A DNA stretch of 5,542 bases from an uncultured Azospirillum sp. (GTDB taxonomy: Bacteria; Pseudomonadota; Alphaproteobacteria; Azospirillales; Azospirillaceae): assembly GCA_937960755.1 (NCBI GenBank), contig CALGOL010000195.1, positions 1-5,542 of the forward strand, given 5' to 3'. Within the stretch, counting starts at the first letter, position 1. Each line of letters starts with the position of its first letter. Both the position numbers and the translations under genes were made by a program. The notes under the pieces are model-generated. The model was given only the letters and a program-made list of their open reading frames with translations. It did not search any database and was not told the origin of the DNA. Of this stretch, positions 1-5,542 are shown piece after piece.

Positions 1-1
1 T

Positions 2-2134
<2,133 letters not shown>

Positions 2135-2242
2135 CAGTATAGTAATCAGCAAGATTAAACTGCTGGTAATAAACTGGTGTAATAAACCTCGCATCGAGCG
2201 CGTCGCTCACAGAGAAATGGACAGAGGAAGGGAGTCTTAGTT
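2135..2242 (+). promoter_or_regulatory. AT-rich clpV-hcp gap, possible hcp promoter and 5' leader
   Basis: The first half (about 2138-2190) is clearly richer in A and T than the flanking genes, as expected of a promoter region. TATAGT at 2138-2143 matches five of six bases of a sigma-70 -10 box, with a poor -35 candidate (TTCACT, 2114-2119, 18-base spacer). An imperfect direct repeat follows: CTGGTAATAAA (2163-2173) and CTGGTGTAATAAA (2174-2186). A 5-base-pair hairpin, GAGCG-CGT-CGCTC, lies at 2196-2208. GGAG at 2231-2234 sits 8 bases before the hcp ATG and is a good ribosome binding site. I see no sigma-54 -24/-12 element and no intrinsic terminator for clpV. Assignment as a promoter is inference. 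Confidence 0.35.
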
Positions 2243-2719
2243 ATGGCGATTTATATCAAGTATGAAGGCATCGACGGCGAAGCCACCCACGAAAATCATA
2301 AGAAGTGGCTGGACATTCAGTCGATCCAGTGGGGCGTCGGTCGCGCCATCTCCACCCCGTCGGGCTCGACCTCCAACCGCGAAGCTTCCGAGCCGTCGGT
2401 GTCGGAAGTGACCATCACCAAGTTGATGGACTCCTCTTCGCCGAAGTTCTTCACCGAAGCTTGCACCGGCGCCATCGGCAAGAAGGTGGAAATCCACCTG
2501 GTCACCACCGGCAGCCCCGGCAACACCTATGCTTCGTACATCCTGACTGAAGCGCTGGTGTCGTCGTACTCGATGTCGTCGGGCGGCGACCGTCCGGCGG
2601 AAAGCATCTCCATCAGCTTCACCAAGATGGAATACAAGTTCATCCCCTACGACAACGCCAACAAGGCCGGCTCGCCCATCGCCGTGTCGTACGATCTGGC
2701 GACCACCAAGTCGGCGTAA
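2243..2719 (+). CDS. hcp: Hcp (TssD), T6SS inner-tube protein
   Basis: Hcp monomers form hexameric rings that stack into the tube propelled by sheath contraction; Hcp can also carry small effectors in its lumen and is released from the cell. The 158-residue product matches the usual Hcp length (about 160-170). It shows family hallmarks: MAIYIKYEGIDGEATHE at the N-terminus, the HKKWLDIQSIQWGVGR strand-turn (19-34), a Ser/Thr-rich loop (37-52), SEVTITKLMDSSSPKFF (54-70) and the ISFTKMEYKF strand (124-134). No signal peptide or membrane segment is present, as expected for T6SS export. There is one Cys (C74). The ATG is chosen because GGAG lies 8 bases upstream and homology begins there. All 11 lysines use AAG, unlike the mixed AAA/AAG in vgrG, which fits high expression. 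No C-terminal toxin extension is present, so this is a plain structural Hcp. Confidence 0.96.
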   Translation: MAIYIKYEGIDGEATHENHKKWLDIQSIQWGVGRAISTPSGSTSNREASEPSVSEVTITKLMDSSSPKFFTEACTGAIGKKVEIHLVTTGSPGNTYASYILTEALVSSYSMSSGGDRPAESISISFTKMEYKFIPYDNANKAGSPIAVSYDLATTKSA

Positions 2720-2806
2720 AGCGGGTTTGGCGCACAGCCCTTCCCGGCGCCCGGCTATGGCGTTCGCGCATCTTTTGCTTTGATTTTCCTATTTTTTTTC
2801 TCGTCA

Positions 2807-2824
2807 CCCCCGCGAAGGCGGGGG
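2807..2824. repeat. GC-rich palindrome, left copy of the intergenic repeat core
   Basis: CCCCCGC-GAAG-GCGGGGG is a perfect 7-base-pair stem with a 4-base loop. It is preceded, not followed, by a T tract on the + strand, so it is not a standard intrinsic terminator for hcp. Its 14-base centre is repeated in inverted orientation at 2861-2874. From general knowledge, palindromes of the type GTCA-nn-CCCGCG-AAGGCGGG-nn-TCCA are dispersed between genes in many alphaproteobacteria. Confidence 0.75.
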
Positions 2825-2857
2825 TCCACCTCATCAGCCGACTTGTTGAAAAGATGG

Positions 2858-2877
2858 ATTCCCGCCTTCGCGGGAAT
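2858..2877. repeat. ATTCCC-N8-GGGAAT palindrome, right copy of the repeat core
   Basis: A perfect 8-base-pair stem (ATTCCCGC/GCGGGAAT) around CTTC. The form ATTCCC-N8-GGGAAT is the same as that of the neisserial dRS3 repeat, known there as a dispersed element and phage-integration target. The likeness may be convergence of palindromic form and does not by itself imply common origin. It is the inverted partner of the palindrome at 2807-2824. Confidence 0.7.
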
Positions 2878-2971
2878 GACGAAAAAAAATAGCCAAGATG
2901 CTGAGATGCGTGAACGCCACGGCCGTTATCGGGGAAGGGCTGTTTTGCTTTAAGGCTATGGAGCGGCGGGA

Positions 2972-5113
2972 ATGAGCGACGCCATCGTGCAAACGGGACG
3001 CCTGTTGTCGTTGAGTTCCCCCTTGGGGGCCGACGTGCTGATCCCGCTGGCGTTCGACGGCGAAGAGGGCGTGTCGCAGCTATTCCGCTTCACCATCGAC
3101 GTCGCCGCCAAGAAGGAAACCATTGAGCCTGGCGATTTGCTGGGCAAATCGGTTACGCTGTCGGTGGCGCGCAAGGGCGGAACGGCGCGCAAATTCAACG
3201 GCATGGTGCGCAGCTTTTCCGCCGGGCCGATGGCGGGGCGCGACTATCGCAGCTTTCGGCTGGAGCTGGTCCCCGACTTGTGGAAGACCACCCGCACCAG
3301 CGATTGCAAGATTTTCCAAGAAAAAACCGTCGTTCAAATTATTGAAACCATTTTATCCGACGCCGGGATCACCAATTTTAAAAAGCAAGGGCTGAGCGGA
3401 ACCCACAACGCGCGGGATTATTGCGTCCAGTACCGCGAAACCGACTTCGCCTTCATCTCCCGCTTGATGGAGGAGGAGGGGATTTATTATTATTTCACCC
3501 ATGAAGACGGCAAGCACACCCTGGTGCTGAGCGATTCGGTCTCCGGCTACGGCGACGGCTTGGACGCATCGCTGGAATACGCCGGGCAGGGGCAGGGCTC
3601 GGAACTGGGGCTGCACGCTTGGCGGCCGGGCTACGCCTTTCAGTCGGGCAAATGGACGCTCGACGATTACGATTTTGAAGCGCCGGGAACCGATTTGCAG
3701 GCGTCGACCGCCACCGTGCTGTCGGTCAGCGCGTTCAAATCCTGGGAACGCTTCGATTACCCCGGCCGCTACACTAAAAAGGCCGATGGAACCACTCTGT
3801 CGCGCCTGTTGATGGAGGCGGACGAGGCGGAATATCAGCTTTGCGACGGCGAAAGCGGCTATCGCGGCCTGGGGCCGGGGCTGAAATTCACCCTCGCCCA
3901 GCACCCGATCGCGGCGGAACAGAATAAGATCTACGTGCCGGTCTTGATGCGGCACGTCGCGTCGGATTACAGTCATTTCGGCAATCAAAGCAGCCCGCCG
4001 ACCTATCGCAACAGCTTCACCGCCATTCCGGCGGCGACCGCCGCCCGACCGCAGCGCCGGAGCGCCAAACCGGTGGTGCAGGGGCCGCAAACCGCCGTCG
4101 TCACCGGCCCAAGCGGCGAGGAAATCTACACCGACAAATACGGCCGGGTGCGGGTGCAGTTCCATTGGGACCGTCTGGGGACCAAGGATGAGAAAAGCTC
4201 GTGCTTCGTGCGGGTGGCGCAGATGATGGCGGGCAAAAACTGGGGGGCGCAGTTCGTGCCGCGCATCGGCATGGAGGTGGTGGTGGCCTTTCTGGAAGGC
4301 GACCCCGACCGGCCGCTGGTGGTGGGATGCGTCTATAACGGCGAAAACATGCCGCCCTATACGTTGCCCGACAATAAAACCCAATCCGGCTTCAAGTCGC
4401 GCTCATCCGCCAAGGGCGACGCCGCAACCTTCAACGAGTTGCGTTTTGAGGACAAGAAGGATTCGGAAGAAATTTATTTCCATGCGCAAAAAGACTTCAA
4501 ACGCATGGTGGAGAACGACGACACGCTCCAGGTCGACAACAACCAGACCATCACCGTCAAAAAAGACCGCAAACTGACGGTCAGCGAAGGGAATGAAACC
4601 ACCACCATCAGCAAAGGCGACCGCACCGCGACGATCTCCGAAGGCAATGAAAAACTGACCGTGACGAAGGGAAATCGCACGGTGGAGGTTTCGGCCGGCG
4701 ACGACAAGCTGACGGTGTCGAAAGGCAAGCGCACGGTGACGGTGGAAAGCGACGATTCCTACACCGTCTCCACCGGCAATCGCAGCGCGACGATTTCAAA
4801 GGGTAATGAAACGCTGACGGTCAGCAAGGGAAACGCCACGCTGGACGTTAAAACGGGGAACTATTCAGTTAAGCTCGGGGCCGGCAACTTTTCCGTGAAA
4901 GCCGACGCCGGCAAGGCGACCATCGAAGCCTTGCAATCAATTGAACTGAAAGTCGGCGCGAATTCGATTAAAATCGATGCGGCCGGCGTGACGATCAAGG
5001 CGACGATGGTCAGCGTCACCGGCGACGCCCAATGTCAGATCAAGTCGGCGATGACCCAGATTAACGGCGACGGCATGGTTCAGATCAAAGGCGGCGTGGT
5101 GACGATCAACTAA
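2972..5113 (+). CDS. vgrG: VgrG (TssI), T6SS spike protein
   Basis: VgrG trimers cap the Hcp tube and pierce the target membrane, carrying a PAAR tip and effectors. The product has 713 residues. The gp27-like base covers about 8-345, including the family motif YCVQYRETDFAFISRLMEEE (150-169) followed by GIYYYF. The gp5-like OB-fold covers about 370-460, with TDKYGRVRVQFHWD (387-400), WGAQFVPRIGMEV (424-436) and VVGCVYN (450-456). A linker with NELRFEDKK (488-496) leads to a long repeat-built beta-helix (about 517-648) and a tail with SIELKVGANSIKID ending QIKGGVVTIN. No recognisable toxin domain follows, so it looks structural, with cargo binding at the needle tip. The ATG at 2972 has GGAG 8 bases upstream (2960-2963). 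It is separated from hcp by a large inverted repeat, so levels may differ from Hcp. Lysine codons are mixed, unlike hcp. Confidence 0.96.
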   Translation: MSDAIVQTGRLLSLSSPLGADVLIPLAFDGEEGVSQLFRFTIDVAAKKETIEPGDLLGKSVTLSVARKGGTARKFNGMVRSFSAGPMAGRDYRSFRLELVPDLWKTTRTSDCKIFQEKTVVQIIETILSDAGITNFKKQGLSGTHNARDYCVQYRETDFAFISRLMEEEGIYYYFTHEDGKHTLVLSDSVSGYGDGLDASLEYAGQGQGSELGLHAWRPGYAFQSGKWTLDDYDFEAPGTDLQASTATVLSVSAFKSWERFDYPGRYTKKADGTTLSRLLMEADEAEYQLCDGESGYRGLGPGLKFTLAQHPIAAEQNKIYVPVLMRHVASDYSHFGNQSSPPTYRNSFTAIPAATAARPQRRSAKPVVQGPQTAVVTGPSGEEIYTDKYGRVRVQFHWDRLGTKDEKSSCFVRVAQMMAGKNWGAQFVPRIGMEVVVAFLEGDPDRPLVVGCVYNGENMPPYTLPDNKTQSGFKSRSSAKGDAATFNELRFEDKKDSEEIYFHAQKDFKRMVENDDTLQVDNNQTITVKKDRKLTVSEGNETTTISKGDRTATISEGNEKLTVTKGNRTVEVSAGDDKLTVSKGKRTVTVESDDSYTVSTGNRSATISKGNETLTVSKGNATLDVKTGNYSVKLGAGNFSVKADAGKATIEALQSIELKVGANSIKIDAAGVTIKATMVSVTGDAQCQIKSAMTQINGDGMVQIKGGVVTIN
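4520..4915 (+). repeat. Tandem 8- and 9-residue beta-helix repeats in the VgrG needle
   Basis: Residues 517-532 form two 8-residue rows (DTLQVDNN, QTITVKKD). They are followed from 533 to 648 by thirteen rows, twelve of nine residues and one of eight (SYTVSTGN, 596-603). The consensus is [R/E]-x-[L/V/A]-T-[V/I]-S-[E/K]-G-[N/D], for example RKLTVSEGN, ETTTISKGD, RTATISEGN, EKLTVTKGN, RSATISKGN, ETLTVSKGN. First positions run R,E,R,E,R,D,R,S,R,E. The paired rows at 4622-4675 and 4781-4834 share 41 of 54 bases by hand count, which suggests growth by 54-base duplication. The T4 gp5 needle is built of octads, so the 9-residue row is a variant. The last three rows degenerate toward the C-terminal tail. 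Confidence 0.85.
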
Positions 5114-5157
5114 TACCAGCGGCGTTTGAAGGTAACCCTTCAGACGCAAAAAGAACC

Positions 5158-5225
5158 CGCGGCATGTGCCGCGCCGGGCCGTTTGGCCCGGAACGCCAAC
5201 GATCATAAATAATGACCGTTGGCGT
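5158..5225. other. Three consecutive hairpins between vgrG and the next gene
   Basis: Hairpin 1: CGCGGC-ATGT-GCCGCG (5158-5173). Hairpin 2 abuts it: CCGGGCC-GTTT-GGCCCGG (5174-5191). Hairpin 3: ACGCCAACG (5193-5201) with CGTTGGCGT (5217-5225), extended by TCAT/ATGA (5203-5206/5212-5215) across one mismatch. None is followed by a T tract on the + strand. Read on the - strand, hairpin 1 is followed by GGTTCTTTTT, which resembles an intrinsic terminator, although no - strand gene is visible to use it. Possible roles are mRNA 3'-end protection for vgrG, attenuation of the next gene, or a repeat remnant. Confidence 0.6.
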
Positions 5226-5266
5226 AAACTTGACGACGAATTACCCGGCGGTTGGGAAAAAAGCGG

Positions 5267-5542
5267 ATGGAACTTGATTTCGGCCTGATGCCAAAGCTGC
5301 GTTTCGCTCGCGCCTCCGAAGCGCTGGCCGGTCTGACGTTGTCCGATGACGCGGCGCCGCTGGTGAAAGCCGGGGCGAACGGGGCGCCGGCGGCTTTGGC
5401 GGCGGCGCTGGTGGCCGCCGATTTGCCGGTCGACGCCATTCGCTTGCTGGCGATGGCCTTGCCGCGGCGCGAGGCGGCGTGGTGGGCTTGTCTCGCCGCC
5501 CGCGAAGCGATCAAGGATCTGGTGGCCAAGGGGCAGAAGAAG
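5267..5542 (+). CDS. DUF6931-like protein of T6SS loci, 3'-truncated by window edge
   Basis: The frame is open from ATG 5267 to the window end, giving 92 visible residues and no stop. The N-terminus MELDFGLMPKLRFARASEAL is soluble-looking, with no signal peptide. The remainder is Ala/Leu-rich and helical, with the motif LPRREAAWWACLAAR at residues 65-79. From memory, an L-P-R-R-E-A-x-W-W-A-C motif marks the DUF6931 family, which has no known function and often occurs beside vgrG in alphaproteobacterial T6SS loci; no search was run to confirm this. A weak GGGA at 5254-5257 lies 9 bases before the ATG. TTG 5252 is the only other in-frame start before the upstream TGA at 5231. Its position after vgrG suggests an adaptor, chaperone, effector or immunity role, but none can be chosen from sequence. 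The 153-base gap with hairpins suggests expression at least partly separate from vgrG. Confidence 0.65.
   Translation, partial: MELDFGLMPKLRFARASEALAGLTLSDDAAPLVKAGANGAPAALAAALVAADLPVDAIRLLAMALPRREAAWWACLAAREAIKDLVAKGQKK

Larger units (their letters stand above)
2734..2943. repeat. Large nested imperfect inverted repeat filling the hcp-vgrG gap
   Basis: Outer arms 2734-2773 and 2904-2943 are 40 bases each: ACAGCCCTTCCC pairs perfectly with GGGAAGGGCTGT, then a 6x6 mismatch, then 19 of 22 matched bases (2752-2773 with 2904-2925; two of the three mismatches would be G-U pairs in RNA). Inner arms: TATTTTTTTTC (2790-2800) with GAAAAAAAATA (2881-2891), GTCA with TGAC (2803-2806/2877-2880), CCCGCGAAGGCGGG (2809-2822) with its complement (2861-2874), and TCCA with TGGA (2825-2828/2855-2858). 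The apical loop is 2829-2854. By hand count about 64 Watson-Crick pairs form. It begins 14 bases after the hcp stop and ends 28 bases before vgrG. It could be a MITE-like remnant, an RNA processing or attenuation structure, or both. No clean target-site duplication flanks it. Confidence 0.8.

Noticed and set aside
2807..2824. Intrinsic terminator for hcp at the left palindrome
   Set aside because: The stem is strong, but no T tract follows it on the + strand; the T8 tract lies upstream.
2734..2943. CRISPR array in the hcp-vgrG gap
   Set aside because: The repeated units are inverted, only two in number, and there are no regular spacers or cas genes.
2773..2951. TTTTGCTTT at 2773-2781 and again at 2943-2951 as a target-site duplication
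   Set aside because: The two copies do not flank matched terminal inverted repeats; the left copy lies at the inner end of the outer arm and the right copy outside it. It is probably coincidental T-rich sequence.
2958..2975. A five-codon mini-ORF (MERRE) whose TGA overlaps the vgrG ATG as ATGA
   Set aside because: It could suggest translational coupling, but it has no well-spaced ribosome binding site and its ATG overlaps the GGAG that serves vgrG. Chance is the simpler explanation.
3353..4384. A 343-codon open frame on the - strand opposite vgrG
   Set aside because: It lies wholly within the well-supported vgrG gene, has no recognisable domain, and is typical of the long antisense frames produced by GC-rich codon usage.
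5230..5258. Promoter for the last gene from TTGACG at 5230-5235
   Set aside because: The -35 match is good, but the bases 17 downstream (TGGGAA) do not resemble a -10 box.
5203..5529. A 108-codon open frame on the - strand at the right edge
   Set aside because: Its translation is low-complexity Ala/Ser/Arg, and it overlaps the + strand frame that carries the LPRREAAWWAC motif, so it is taken as a shadow.

Overview
The window is part of a type VI secretion system (T6SS) locus, with every convincing gene on the + strand. Four genes are visible in this order: the 3' part of clpV (tssH, sheath-disassembly ATPase), a complete hcp (tssD, tube protein), a complete vgrG (tssI, spike), and the 5' part of a small gene whose product resembles the DUF6931 family. 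GC-rich coding sequence, the style of the proteins, the dispersed CCCGCGAAGGCGGG-type palindrome and the vgrG-DUF6931 neighbourhood suggest an alphaproteobacterium, possibly in or near the Rhodospirillales. This is inference from reading; no database search was run.

Layout. 2-2134: clpV, open at the left edge, with its N-terminal domain outside the window. 2135-2242: a short AT-rich gap with possible promoter elements and a strong ribosome binding site for hcp. 2243-2719: hcp. 2720-2971: a 252-base gap almost filled by an imperfect inverted repeat (2734-2943), nested around two smaller GC-rich palindromes. 2972-5113: vgrG, ending in a long beta-helix built of 9-residue repeats with no toxin domain. 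5114-5266: a gap with three consecutive hairpins (5158-5225). 5267-5542: the DUF6931-like gene, running off the right edge.

How the genes work together. Hcp hexamers stack into the inner tube and a VgrG trimer caps it. When the sheath contracts, tube and spike are fired out of the cell, and ClpV then uses ATP to dismantle the contracted sheath for re-use. The DUF6931-like protein lies directly after vgrG, where adaptors, PAAR tips, effectors and immunity proteins are often encoded, but its function is unknown.

The most unusual items are the hcp-vgrG inverted repeat, which could set the large Hcp:VgrG expression difference, and the charge-alternating 9-residue repeat of the VgrG needle. Nothing in the window is clearly a wholly new system. 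The core is a recognisable T6SS, and the novelty lies in the intergenic structures and the unassigned downstream gene.
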